Part shown: positions 24,402 through 32,006 of the stretch, piece by piece
Layout of the letters: each line of letters begins with the position of its first letter
Numbering within the stretch: position 1 is the stretch's first letter
Source of the DNA: SKIA01 sp047602905
GTDB lineage: Archaea > Nanobdellota > Nanobdellia > Woesearchaeales > SKIA01
DNA: 64,000 nt
Direction: 5' to 3'
NCBI GenBank assembly: GCA_047602905.1
Contig: JBLKOP010000001.1
Span: 62,001-126,000, forward strand
Translations under genes and position numbers: made by a program
Notes under the pieces: model-generated
Database searches by the model: none
Seen by the model: only the letters and a program-made list of their open reading frames with translations
What the model was told of the DNA's origin: nothing

Positions 24402-24418
24402 AAAGAAAAAAATATTTT
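24402..24418. terminator. A-run/T-run terminator between convergent genes
   Basis: A7-TAT-T4 lies between the stops of two convergent genes and can act in both directions. It is one of six similar blocks found at gene ends in this window. Confidence 0.45.
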
Positions 24419-24430
24419 GTTTACTGCACT

Positions 24431-24901
24431 TTATCCGCAAATAATCGCTTCTATAACGTCAGCTTCATCAAGATACACGTTTAGACGATCAACTCGGTAA
24501 TCCATAGTGACAGCGTCACCAGGACGAATAACTCTGTACGAGTCACTATAGCCAGCAACATCCATCTCCTCAATAGACAAACCAAGATAGTCTTGAAGCT
24601 GTGAAGCGCCACAAGCATCCTCATCAAAAACAGGCACGTCGTCTTGCTCATTACAAGCACCAGGCGTGTGGTACGTTACGTTCTCATTGCTACAAGCAAC
24701 ACAAGAGTTACTATATGTCACGTTGTAATCACCACAAACAGGCATGTACTCGCGAGTACACACTTCAGGGCGGTTATCCACGTCACACAAAGTAGCCTCG
24801 CTAGGCACTTCGCTGACAGGATCAAGGGTTTGGGAATCATCCACAGCAACGCAACCAGCAAAGAGCAGGAGCGCTGCGAAGACGAACAATACGTTTTTCA
24901 T
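24431..24901 (-). CDS. Lipoprotein with Kazal and I78 protease-inhibitor domains
   Basis: Started at ATG 24901 (MKNVLFVFAALLLFAGC), the 156-residue protein has a signal peptide ending in a lipobox-like FAGC near residue 17. Residues about 39-83 form a Kazal-type inhibitor: spaced Cys residues with CTREYMPVCG and TYSNSCVAC. Residues about 96-156 match the I78 inhibitor family: CGASQLQDYLG, RVIRPGDAVTMDYR, DRLNVYLDEADVI and terminal CG. Both families block serine proteases of the subtilisin or elastase type. The product should protect the cell surface against extracellular proteases. The promoter is the palindromic TATA element shared with the next gene. Confidence 0.88.
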   Translation of the reverse strand: MKNVLFVFAALLLFAGCVAVDDSQTLDPVSEVPSEATLCDVDNRPEVCTREYMPVCGDYNVTYSNSCVACSNENVTYHTPGACNEQDDVPVFDEDACGASQLQDYLGLSIEEMDVAGYSDSYRVIRPGDAVTMDYRVDRLNVYLDEADVIEAIICG

Positions 24902-24922
24902 ACACAACACAAAGACAACAGC

Positions 24923-24934
24923 ATTTATAAATAT
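24923..24934. promoter_or_regulatory. Palindromic TATA element serving two divergent genes
   Basis: ATTTATAAAT is self-complementary and lies midway between two divergent start codons 60 bp apart. Its centre is about 27 nt from the inhibitor ATG (24901) and about 33 nt from the ATG at 24961. Both distances fit leaderless archaeal promoters, so one TATA box may direct initiation in both directions. Confidence 0.5.
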
Positions 24935-24960
24935 CGAAGATAGTTACCACAACCATAGAA

Positions 24961-25296
24961 ATGACCTCTACAGAACCAACAGAGAACACGAGCAAACAAC
25001 GGCTCAGAGTAGCAACAGGACTACTCATAGCTCCTTTAATGACAGCAGCCTACAAACTAGGAAAAAAACAGCCGTGGAGCGCACTAGAAACAACAGCAGC
25101 AGGAGTAGGGCTTGTTCTGTACCAGTGGAGATGGGCAGTTCCGCTCTACATAGCAACAGCACTTACACCCTCTGCTCAATCAAACACACCAACTCCCCTC
25201 TCGCAACTAGAAGAAATAGTAATTGAGCAATGCATAGACGCAACACAAAAAGATACCTCCTACGCGCAGCAACCAATAGACTTCTTGTACGAATAA
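24961..25296 (+). CDS. Hypothetical membrane protein
   Basis: The 111-residue protein has a polar N terminus, two moderately hydrophobic segments (about 17-33 and 43-68) and a polar, acidic C-terminal tail. No family is recognised. It shares a palindromic TATA element with the divergent inhibitor lipoprotein gene, so the two may be expressed together. GluRS follows 31 bp later from its own TATA-like element. Confidence 0.5.
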   Translation: MTSTEPTENTSKQRLRVATGLLIAPLMTAAYKLGKKQPWSALETTAAGVGLVLYQWRWAVPLYIATALTPSAQSNTPTPLSQLEEIVIEQCIDATQKDTSYAQQPIDFLYE

Positions 25297-25327
25297 ACAT
25301 ATAAACAGCACGCCGCTTAACGAACTC

Positions 25328-26995
25328 ATGGAACTTGAGCAATTCATAAAACAAGTACTCCTTGATAACGCAATTAAATACGAAGGAGAAACAACACCCA
25401 AAGCAGCTCTAGGAGCAGTAATGAGAGAATACCCTGAGTACAGAGGAAAAACCCAAGAAATACTTGCACTAACAAAACCACTCGTAGAAGAAATAAACGC
25501 TTTATCAGTAGAGGAGCAAAAACAACTCCTCAGCACACTAGGAGGTAGCGGAGCTCCAGAAAAAGAAGAGAAGAACCAATGGGAGCTAGAAGGAGAAAAC
25601 CTTGTTTTACGCTTTGAGCCAAGCCCAAGCGGGCCGATGCACATAGGACACGCGTACAGCCTAGGAGTAAACCACCTACTAGCAGCTCGTAACGACGCAA
25701 AACTCATCCTACGAATAGCAGACACCAACCCAGACAATATTTATGAGCCAGCATACAAACTCCTTGAAGAAGACGCGAACTGGTACACGCACCAAAACAT
25801 CGCAGAAGTAATCATCCAAAGCGACCGCCTAGAACTCTACTACACCTACGCAGAACAACTCCTGCAACGAGGACACGCATATATTTGCACGTGCGAAGCA
25901 GAGAAGAGCAGAGAACACCTCAAAGAACAACAAGCATGTGAATGCAGAGAATTATCTGTAGGAGAAAACATCCAGCGATGGGAGCTCATGAAAACAACCT
26001 GGGAGCCAGGAGACGCAGTAATGAGACTAAAAACCGATCTCACACACAAAAACCCCGCGATGAGAGACTTTCCGCTCATGAGAATACACCACGGAAACCA
26101 CCCGCGAGCAGGAACAAAATACGCTGTTTGGCCGCTTATGAACTTCTCCGTGTTCGTTGACGACGTAGAAAGCAACATGACACACATCCTACGAGCAAAA
26201 GACCACGCAGATAACGCAAAAAGACAAGAATACCTCTACAAATACTTCAACAAACCAATACCAGAAACGTTCTTTGTAGGAAAAATCAACTTCACAGACC
26301 TAAAACTCTCCACCTCACAAACAAGAAAACTCATTGATGAAGGAGTATACACGGGCTGGGACGACATCAGACTACCCTTTCTACCTGCTCTACGAAGAAG
26401 AGGATACCAAGCAGAAGCGTTCTTACGACTCGCAGACGAGGTAGGGATAACCCAAACAGACAAGACACTCAGTAAAGAAGAATATTTTAAGACCATAAAC
26501 GCGTATAACAAAGAACTCATCGACGCACAAGCAAACAGAGCGTTTCTCATACAAACACCCGTTCTCATAACCATACAAGGAGCACCAACGATTACTGTAC
26601 AGAAAGCAAAACACCCAGACAAAAAAGTAGGAACTCGCGAATTAGTAGTGGGAGAAGACGTATACGTGGATGAAGAAGACCTTAAAGAACCGCAAGGAGT
26701 AATTTTTCGCCTCATAGACGCGTATAACTTCCAGTACATTAACGGCAGCTTTGTATACCTTGATAGCGACGTAGAAACGTACAAACAAGCACCTAAGAAA
26801 CGCATACTGCATTACGTACCAGCACAAGAAGCTCTAGAAGCAACGCTTCTTACACCTGATGGACGAGTACACGCAGCAAAAGCAGAGAAAAGCGTTGCAG
26901 AATACGAACAGGACACGATCGTACAGTTTGAGAGAGTAGGCTACGCACGCCTAGACGATAAAAAAACATTTACTTTTTGGTATACTCACCCCTAA
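25328..26995 (+). CDS. gltX: Glutamyl-tRNA synthetase, archaeal type
   Basis: The 555-residue protein has an N-terminal helical extension (about 1-90) typical of archaeal GluRS. The class I catalytic domain follows, with PSGPMHIGHA near 100-109 and the KMSKS counterpart in LKLSTSQTRKLI near 325, then an all-beta anticodon-binding domain as in GlnRS rather than the helical bacterial form. It charges tRNA-Glu and, with an amidotransferase elsewhere, possibly tRNA-Gln. A TATA-like element (CATATAAACAG, 25299-25309) lies about 25 nt before the ATG. Confidence 0.96.
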   Translation: MELEQFIKQVLLDNAIKYEGETTPKAALGAVMREYPEYRGKTQEILALTKPLVEEINALSVEEQKQLLSTLGGSGAPEKEEKNQWELEGENLVLRFEPSPSGPMHIGHAYSLGVNHLLAARNDAKLILRIADTNPDNIYEPAYKLLEEDANWYTHQNIAEVIIQSDRLELYYTYAEQLLQRGHAYICTCEAEKSREHLKEQQACECRELSVGENIQRWELMKTTWEPGDAVMRLKTDLTHKNPAMRDFPLMRIHHGNHPRAGTKYAVWPLMNFSVFVDDVESNMTHILRAKDHADNAKRQEYLYKYFNKPIPETFFVGKINFTDLKLSTSQTRKLIDEGVYTGWDDIRLPFLPALRRRGYQAEAFLRLADEVGITQTDKTLSKEEYFKTINAYNKELIDAQANRAFLIQTPVLITIQGAPTITVQKAKHPDKKVGTRELVVGEDVYVDEEDLKEPQGVIFRLIDAYNFQYINGSFVYLDSDVETYKQAPKKRILHYVPAQEALEATLLTPDGRVHAAKAEKSVAEYEQDTIVQFERVGYARLDDKKTFTFWYTHP

Positions 26996-27035
26996 AAAGC
27001 ACGAATACGCGCGTAAGAAGCCGTATAACCACAAG

Positions 27036-27110
27036 TTTTATATAATAAGTTTCTGCTAAGAAGTATAGAGAGAGCGTTTAGGCGTTCTTTTCAAAAAAAT
27101 ATACGGAGAT
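27036..27110 (+). promoter_or_regulatory. Promoter and leader of the histone-fold gene
   Basis: A strong TATA-like element (TTTTATATAATAAG, 27036-27049) lies about 80 nt before the ATG, predicting a leader of around 50 nt. The leader contains a GGAG site at 27105-27108, unusually far (14 nt) from the ATG across an A-rich spacer. A long A-rich leader fits a highly expressed gene. Confidence 0.45.
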
Positions 27111-27122
27111 AAAAACAAAAAA

Positions 27123-27293
27123 ATGGCAGATTCAATTGTCGTAAAGGCAAAAATTAAAGACGTCGCAGCTGGCTACAACATCGCTGGTGACTTCGCAGAA
27201 GCACTAGACAAACACGCACGAAAACTCATCAAAGATGCAGTTAAGCGAGCTGAAGCTAACAACCGAAAAACGGTTATGGCAAAGGACCTATAA
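27123..27293 (+). CDS. Short histone-fold protein (DUF1931-like)
   Basis: The 56-residue product begins MADSIVVKAKIKDVAAG and continues NIAGDFAEALDKHARKLI, KDAVKRAEANN and RKTVMAKDL. The last motif and the helix-turn spacing correspond to the second and third helices of the archaeal histone fold, whose hallmark is RKTV-x-x-DI. The first helix is very short. The sequence resembles half of a DUF1931 protein, a histone-fold family found in archaea and some bacteria. A chromatin or DNA-binding role is inferred. The stop codon lies inside the hairpin terminator at 27284-27299. Confidence 0.75.
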   Translation: MADSIVVKAKIKDVAAGYNIAGDFAEALDKHARKLIKDAVKRAEANNRKTVMAKDL

Positions 27294-27312
27294 AGGTCCA
27301 ACTTTTTTTTTC
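27284..27312. terminator. Hairpin terminator embedded in two stop codons
   Basis: A perfect 6-bp stem, GGACCT/AGGTCC, with ATAA loop (27284-27299) is followed by a long T run (27303-27311). It covers the last codons and stop of the histone-fold gene and the last codons of the convergent coiled-coil gene. Hairpin plus T tract is uncommon here, where most ends have only T runs. Confidence 0.6.
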
Positions 27313-27548
27313 TTTATTTTTTCTTCAAGCAAACGCACCTGAGACTGCAAAACTGCTTGTTTAGGATGATCTCTACTTCTTGCTAAAACTTCTTTTATCT
27401 GCGCTAACTCCTCCTCTAACAACAAAATAGTTGCTTGCTGGCGAGAAGGAATGTGTGTAGGGAGGTGATTAGAAAAATACACGTGCTCAGGCTTAGCTAC
27501 GTGTTGAGCAGTAACGAGCTTACTAAATACGTACCAATGCTTTTTCAT
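27288..27548 (-). CDS. Small coiled-coil protein
   Basis: The 86-residue protein has an N-terminal part with aromatic and His residues (MKKHWYVFSKLV) and a charged helical second half rich in Leu, Glu and Lys ending KKKKVGPL, consistent with a coiled coil. It is not recognised. It follows another coiled-coil gene with an ATGA overlap (27545-27548), so the two are coexpressed and may pair. Its stop codon lies within the terminator hairpin of the convergent histone-fold gene. Confidence 0.55.
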   Translation of the reverse strand: MKKHWYVFSKLVTAQHVAKPEHVYFSNHLPTHIPSRQQATILLLEEELAQIKEVLARSRDHPKQAVLQSQVRLLEEKIKKKKVGPL

Positions 27549-27895
27549 TGAAACTCACGCATAATACTTTTGCGAGTAGCAGGAACCTCTTCTTCACGCT
27601 TCCAAGGAGGAGTTGATTCCTCAGAAGACTTTAGTGGGTAGCTAGGATTGGTACTTAAGTGATTATCCGCGAGTGCAAGAATACCTTTAGCGATGCGCTC
27701 GTTTTGATGAATTAATTGATCAAGCTTTTGCGCGTCTTGATGAAAGCCTTGCTGGTACTCTGCGTGCATTTCTTTATTCGCTTGCTCAAACAACGTAATA
27801 AGTTTACTAATCTGCGTTGCTAACCGATCCATTGACTCAATAAGAGTAAGTGACGTTTTGTAGTCTTTTACAGAAGGTTCTTTCTCACGCTCCAT
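27545..27895 (-). CDS. Coiled-coil protein
   Basis: The 116-residue protein is mainly alpha-helical: a charged helix with SLTLIESMDRLATQISKLI and later KLDQLIHQNERIAKGILALA gives two heptad stretches, followed by a disordered Pro/Ser/Glu-rich tail. It is not recognised. It is the first gene of a two-gene operon with the next coiled-coil gene. Upstream (27896-28124) lies a non-coding A-rich stretch. Confidence 0.55.
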   Translation of the reverse strand: MEREKEPSVKDYKTSLTLIESMDRLATQISKLITLFEQANKEMHAEYQQGFHQDAQKLDQLIHQNERIAKGILALADNHLSTNPSYPLKSSEESTPPWKREEEVPATRKSIMREFQ

Positions 27896-28124
27896 GCCTT
27901 ACTAACAGAAGCGTTGCTTTATAAACATGCCTTTTTGCACAAAAACGTATACTAGAGGTGAAAAAACCTCATTAACAACGAAAAAATCGCTTTTTCGGAA
28001 GAAAAAAAACAATTAATAGACGCTCTAAGAAGCACGTAAACAAAGAAAATAAGCGTTTTTGACGCACAAAACATTTCTCGATACGCTTTTATACTCCTAA
28101 ACACAAAAACACACATAGAAACAC

Positions 28125-28730
28125 ATGCGCACAAGCGCAAAAAGTAAAGCAATGAATAACAACAAAAAAGCAGAAATGGGAGTAGGAACGCTCATCATAT
28201 TTATCGCACTCCTACTCGTAGCAGCAGTAGCAGCAGGAGTACTCATACAAACAGCAGGATCCCTGCAACAACAAGCGCTTACAACAGGAAAAGCAACCCA
28301 GTCAGAAATAAGCACGAACGCACGAGTAATAGAAGTCTCCGCAACAAATGGAAGCACACAAACAATTAGTAACTTCAGCATGCAAATGCGCCTAAGCCCA
28401 GGAAGCGACCCACTAAAACTAGAAGAAGTAATCCTCACACTCAACACAGATGACGAAACACTCACGCTACAATACAGCGGAAACGAAACATACCAAACAA
28501 CAGGAAGTGCAGGGACATACGGAGTACGCTACCTCATCAACGGAAGCAACCACGTAGCAGGAGTTCTGCAACGAGGAGACGTCATACAAGTAGACTTTAG
28601 CAGCCCAAGCCCAATAGGGCGCTCACAAGCAGTACGGCTAAACTTCATACCAAAAGTAGGGACGCCAACACTCGTAAAATTCGCTACACCAGACCTGATA
28701 AGCACAGAACGAGTATACCTATACCCATAA
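28125..28730 (+). CDS. Archaellin (archaeal flagellin) family protein
   Basis: The 201-residue protein starts with a class III signal peptide: basic leader, then KKAEM-GVGTL (cleavage expected before GVGTL), followed by the hydrophobic IIFIALLLVAAVAAGVLIQT that forms the filament core, then a Thr/Ser/Asn-rich beta domain with ARVIEVSAT. This is the archaellin N-terminal pattern. The ATG at 28125 is about 30 nt after a TATA-like element (CTTTTATAC, 28086-28094). It stands alone; the pilus motor genes at the right end of the window are Tad-like rather than archaellum genes. Confidence 0.88.
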   Translation: MRTSAKSKAMNNNKKAEMGVGTLIIFIALLLVAAVAAGVLIQTAGSLQQQALTTGKATQSEISTNARVIEVSATNGSTQTISNFSMQMRLSPGSDPLKLEEVILTLNTDDETLTLQYSGNETYQTTGSAGTYGVRYLINGSNHVAGVLQRGDVIQVDFSSPSPIGRSQAVRLNFIPKVGTPTLVKFATPDLISTERVYLYP

Positions 28731-28737
28731 ACACGAG

Positions 28738-28756
28738 CAAAAAAATACTTTTTTTA
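28738..28756 (+). terminator. A-run/T-run terminator after archaellin
   Basis: A7-TAC-T7 lies just after the archaellin stop. The T run suits termination of this gene; the FKBP promoter follows at about 28762. Confidence 0.45.
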
Positions 28757-28793
28757 AACAATTTTTATAAACCAACCTAAAATACGTATATGC

Positions 28794-29450
28794 ATGGCAA
28801 TTAAGAAAGGAGACTTCATAACCCTCGACTTCACAGGAACACTCACTGAAGAACAAACAATCTTTGACACAACCAAAGAAGAAATAGCAAAACAACACAA
28901 CATCACAACAAGAAATATGAGCTATGAGCCAATAACTGTGTGCGTAGGAGAAGGACACCTCCTAGCAGGACTAGACAAAGCACTAGAAGGAAGAAAAGAA
29001 GAAGAAACGTTTAGCATAACACTAGCACCAGAAGAAGCGTTTGGCAAAAAAAACGCAAAAAACATTAAGTTAATGCCAAAAAAAGTGTTTGAGAAACAAA
29101 AAATTCGTGTAGAACCAGGACTACAAGTAACCATAGACGACATGCCAGGAACAATAAAAAGCGTGAGCGGAAACAGAGTAATAGTAGACTTCAACCACCA
29201 ACTAGCAGGCCACGAACTCACCTACGAAATAGAAATACACAAAAAAATAACAAACACACAAGAACAAGTAGAAAAACTCGCCCAAATACTCCTGCAAGCA
29301 CCAGCAAAAGCAAGCGTGAAAGAACAAGAAGCAACCATCTCGTTTCCCGTAGAACTACCAGAACAACTCCAAGAAACACTCACAAAAAAAATCGTTGAAC
29401 TAACAAAAGTAACCAGCGTAACCTACGAAGTACAGAAGCAGAACGCTTAA
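28794..29450 (+). CDS. FKBP-type peptidyl-prolyl isomerase (SlyD-like)
   Basis: The 218-residue protein starts with the FKBP strand (KKGDFITLDFTGTL) and has VCVGEGHLLAGLDKAL, the VTLAPEEAFG-like segment (SITLAPEEAFGKK), an inserted chaperone flap domain (about 95-145) and GHELTYEIEIHKK. A C-terminal extension of about 65 residues follows, as in long archaeal FKBPs. It should catalyse proline isomerisation and assist folding. A TATA-like element (TTTTTATAAACC, 28762-28773) lies about 25 nt before the ATG. Confidence 0.93.
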   Translation: MAIKKGDFITLDFTGTLTEEQTIFDTTKEEIAKQHNITTRNMSYEPITVCVGEGHLLAGLDKALEGRKEEETFSITLAPEEAFGKKNAKNIKLMPKKVFEKQKIRVEPGLQVTIDDMPGTIKSVSGNRVIVDFNHQLAGHELTYEIEIHKKITNTQEQVEKLAQILLQAPAKASVKEQEATISFPVELPEQLQETLTKKIVELTKVTSVTYEVQKQNA

Positions 29451-29483
29451 ATACGCAAACAAACAAAAACTTTTTACGGAGAG

Positions 29484-30560
29484 ATGGAACACGCACAAAC
29501 ACCCAAACACGCAATAGATGAAGAACTAGAACGACTACTCGCACAACAAAAAAAGAACATCCGAGTCATCGGCTGCGGAGGAGGAGGAAACAACACCATA
29601 AACCGCATAGCAGAAGTAGGAATAACAGGAGTAGAAACCATAGCAATAAACACAGACGCACAAGACCTCCTGTACTGCACGTGTGACAAAAAAATTCTTA
29701 TCGGAAAAGACTCTACTAAAGGACTAGGAGCAGGAAGCATACCAAAAGTAGGAGAAGAAGCAGCAAAAGAACAAGAAAAAGAGCTACGAGAAGCACTACA
29801 AGGAGCAGACATGGTCTTTATCACGTGCGGACTAGGAGGAGGAACAGGAACAGGAAGCGCACCAGTAATAGCAGAAGTAGCAAAAAAACAAGGAGCACTC
29901 GTAGTAGGAATAGTAACCACACCATTTCAGATGGAGGGAGCACGAAGAAAAGACAATGCCCAATGGGGACTAGAAAAACTTGAAGAAAACGTAGACACAC
30001 TCATAGTAATACCAAACGACAAACTCCTAGAAATAGCACCAAACATCCCCATAAGCACCGCGTTTAAACTAGCTGATGAAATACTCACCAACGCAGTAAA
30101 AGGAATAGCCGAGCTCATAACAAAAGCAGGACTTGTAAACCTCGACTTCGCAGACATACGAACAGTCATGGGAAAAGGAGGAGTAGCGCTTATAGGAGTA
30201 GGAGAAAGTGATACTAGCAACCGAGCAGCAGAAGCAGTACAAAACGCAATAAACAACCCCCTACTAGACGCAGACATCAAAGGAGCAAACGGAGCACTCA
30301 TCAACGTCATAGGAGGAGAAGACCTCACACTAGAGGAAGCACGAGGAGTAGTAGAAGTAATTAGCGAAAACCTAGACGAAGACGCACGCATCATCTGGGG
30401 AGCGCAGATACGAAAAGACCTCGAAGGAACCGTGCGCGTAATGATCATCGTAACAGGAGTAAAAAGCAGCCAAATAACAGGATCAACACAAATAAAAGAG
30501 CAGCGAAGAGCAGAAAAAGAAAGTTTCAAAGGAGAACTCGGAATTGAGTTTGTAGACTGA
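29484..30560 (+). CDS. ftsZ: Cell division GTPase FtsZ
   Basis: The 358-residue protein has an N-terminal helix, GCGGGGNNTINRI, INTDAQDL, the tubulin signature GLGGGTGTGSAPV near residues 113-125, and the catalytic-loop segment NLDFADIRTVM. FtsZ forms the division ring. It has both a TATA-like element overlapping the FKBP stop (GCTTAAATAC, 29445-29454) and an adjacent CGGAGAG before the ATG. The end (KGELGIEFVD) matches archaeal FtsZ tails. Confidence 0.98.
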   Translation: MEHAQTPKHAIDEELERLLAQQKKNIRVIGCGGGGNNTINRIAEVGITGVETIAINTDAQDLLYCTCDKKILIGKDSTKGLGAGSIPKVGEEAAKEQEKELREALQGADMVFITCGLGGGTGTGSAPVIAEVAKKQGALVVGIVTTPFQMEGARRKDNAQWGLEKLEENVDTLIVIPNDKLLEIAPNIPISTAFKLADEILTNAVKGIAELITKAGLVNLDFADIRTVMGKGGVALIGVGESDTSNRAAEAVQNAINNPLLDADIKGANGALINVIGGEDLTLEEARGVVEVISENLDEDARIIWGAQIRKDLEGTVRVMIIVTGVKSSQITGSTQIKEQRRAEKESFKGELGIEFVD

Positions 30561-30595
30561 TACTTTTATAAAGCTTCTAGGAGTTGCTAAGAACA

Positions 30596-30760
30596 ATGGA
30601 GCTGCAGCGATTCCTAAGTAACTGTAATCGAGTACTTAAGATTACAAAAAAACCCAATAAACAAGAGTTCTTAGACCTCGTAAAAATAACTGGGCTAGGA
30701 CTCATCGTAATAGGGCTGCTAGGATTCGCAGTACAAGTAGTCACCAACCTCATAGGATAA
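30596..30760 (+). CDS. secE: Protein translocase subunit SecE (Sec61-gamma)
   Basis: This short gene encodes 54 residues: an amphipathic N-terminal helix (FLSNCNRVLKITKKPNKQEF) and one membrane helix (about residues 32-52, ITGLGLIVIGLLGFAVQVV). This is the size and pattern of archaeal SecE, which clamps the SecY channel. A TATA-like element (CTTTTATAAAG, about 30563-30573) lies about 25 nt before the ATG. The Spt5 gene follows 4 bp later, the classic archaeal secE-spt5 order. Confidence 0.93.
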   Translation: MELQRFLSNCNRVLKITKKPNKQEFLDLVKITGLGLIVIGLLGFAVQVVTNLIG

Positions 30761-30764
30761 CACC

Positions 30765-31256
30765 ATGACAGAATCACAACAACAAACAGCCGCTATCTAC
30801 GCGCTACGAACAACAGCAAACAGAGAAGACCAAGTAGTCGCTTTCATGGCAAGTAACGTAAAGAAAAAAAAACTTGCAGTGTACAGCGTCGTACGACCAC
30901 ACGGAATGAGAGGATACATCTTCGTAGAAGCAGGCAGCAGAAGTGACGCAGAACAAGCAGCGCAAGGAGTACCCTACGCAAAAGGACTTCTCCCAAACAT
31001 AGTTGACTACTCAGAAATAGAACACATGCTTGAACAAGTAAAGAAAGAACACAATATAAAAGTAGGAGACATCGCAGAAATCATTAGCGGACCATTTAAA
31101 CGAGAAAAAGCAAAGATTACACGCATAGACCAAGCAAAAGAAGAAATCGTTGTGGAACTACTAGAAGCAGTCGTAAGCATACCAATTACTCTAAAAATAG
31201 ACGCAGTAAAAATTATTCGTCGAGACGACGAAGAATACGACAACCTAACACCCTAG
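30765..31256 (+). CDS. spt5: Transcription elongation factor Spt5 (NusG)
   Basis: The 163-residue protein has an NGN domain (IYALRTTANREDQVVAFMA, with RPHGMRGYIFVEA) and a KOW domain (about 105-155, KVGDIAEIISGPFKREKAKI). Spt5 clamps RNA polymerase and supports processive elongation. It follows secE by 4 bp. In most archaea L11 comes next, but here a DsbB gene starts directly after the stop and L11 lies 3.8 kb away. Confidence 0.97.
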   Translation: MTESQQQTAAIYALRTTANREDQVVAFMASNVKKKKLAVYSVVRPHGMRGYIFVEAGSRSDAEQAAQGVPYAKGLLPNIVDYSEIEHMLEQVKKEHNIKVGDIAEIISGPFKREKAKITRIDQAKEEIVVELLEAVVSIPITLKIDAVKIIRRDDEEYDNLTP

Positions 31257-31952
31257 ATGAGCGCAGAAAACCTTTTCGTATACGTAGCAAGCATCAACGC
31301 AGCACTCTTTCTTAGCATAGCAATTCTCGTACTTGCACAAGTAACTAACGCACCATTCTGGAAGAAAACGCACAGACACCTACGAAAACAAGGAGTACTC
31401 TACGCATTCATAACCACGCTACTAGCAAGCCTAGCAAGCCTATACCTCTCAGAAATAGCAGGAATAACGCCCTGTCTACTGTGCTGGTGGCAAAGAGCCT
31501 TCATGTACCCAGCAGCACTCTTTTTAGGACTGCTGTACGTTAAGAAACAAGAATGGTTCATCACCATAACAAGCACAGCATCAGCGATCTTTCTTATAGC
31601 AGCACTACGACTAGCAGAAAAACAAGTAGGAGCATACACTCTCGCAAGCACAACAGAATTCGCTTGGTACGCACTCATAGCAGCACTGCCACTAGCGCTA
31701 CACACATTACTTAAACAAACTAAGTATTACTCACACAAACGATACGCGCTAGGACTAGTAAGTATCGGAGGACTCATAGCGCTGTATCACTACGGAGTGC
31801 AACGAGTAGCGTTTATTAGCCAAACAATCGCGTGCACACTAGACGCTAGTTGCTCAACAATGTATCTAGGGTACTGGGGCTTTTACAGCATACCACTCAT
31901 GGCACTAGTAAGCTTCATAGCAGCAACGTATTTCGTGTACCAAACAAAATAA
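31257..31952 (+). CDS. DsbB-like disulfide bond formation membrane protein
   Basis: The 231-residue protein has several membrane helices, the quinone-linked active-site pair CLLCWWQR near residue 73, and a second cysteine pair in the outer loop (ACTLDASCS) near residue 200, as in DsbB/BdbC. It would reoxidise a thioredoxin-like partner and pass electrons to quinone or an equivalent. There is an extra N-terminal helix and a longer linker than in E. coli DsbB. It begins immediately after the Spt5 TAG, so it is cotranscribed. Secreted proteins with paired cysteines in this window (the Kazal-I78 lipoprotein, pilins) are plausible clients. Confidence 0.88.
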   Translation: MSAENLFVYVASINAALFLSIAILVLAQVTNAPFWKKTHRHLRKQGVLYAFITTLLASLASLYLSEIAGITPCLLCWWQRAFMYPAALFLGLLYVKKQEWFITITSTASAIFLIAALRLAEKQVGAYTLASTTEFAWYALIAALPLALHTLLKQTKYYSHKRYALGLVSIGGLIALYHYGVQRVAFISQTIACTLDASCSTMYLGYWGFYSIPLMALVSFIAATYFVYQTK

Positions 31953-32006
31953 TTTCTTCTTACAAACGACACACCTATAAATAGTGCTTACACCACACCT
32001 ACTAGG

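Noticed and set aside
26308..26345. Loss of the KMSKS motif in GluRS
   Set aside because: Archaeal GluRS commonly has an STS-type variant at this site; LSTSQTRKLI fits that pattern and the protein is full length.
27952..28124. Antisense small membrane protein before the archaellin gene
   Set aside because: Phe/Leu/Cys-rich shadow of A-rich DNA, with no start context and overlap with the archaellin promoter.
29927..30529. Long antisense frame over ftsZ
   Set aside because: Ser/Arg/Ile/Leu-rich shadow of the ftsZ codon pattern, with no motifs or promoter.
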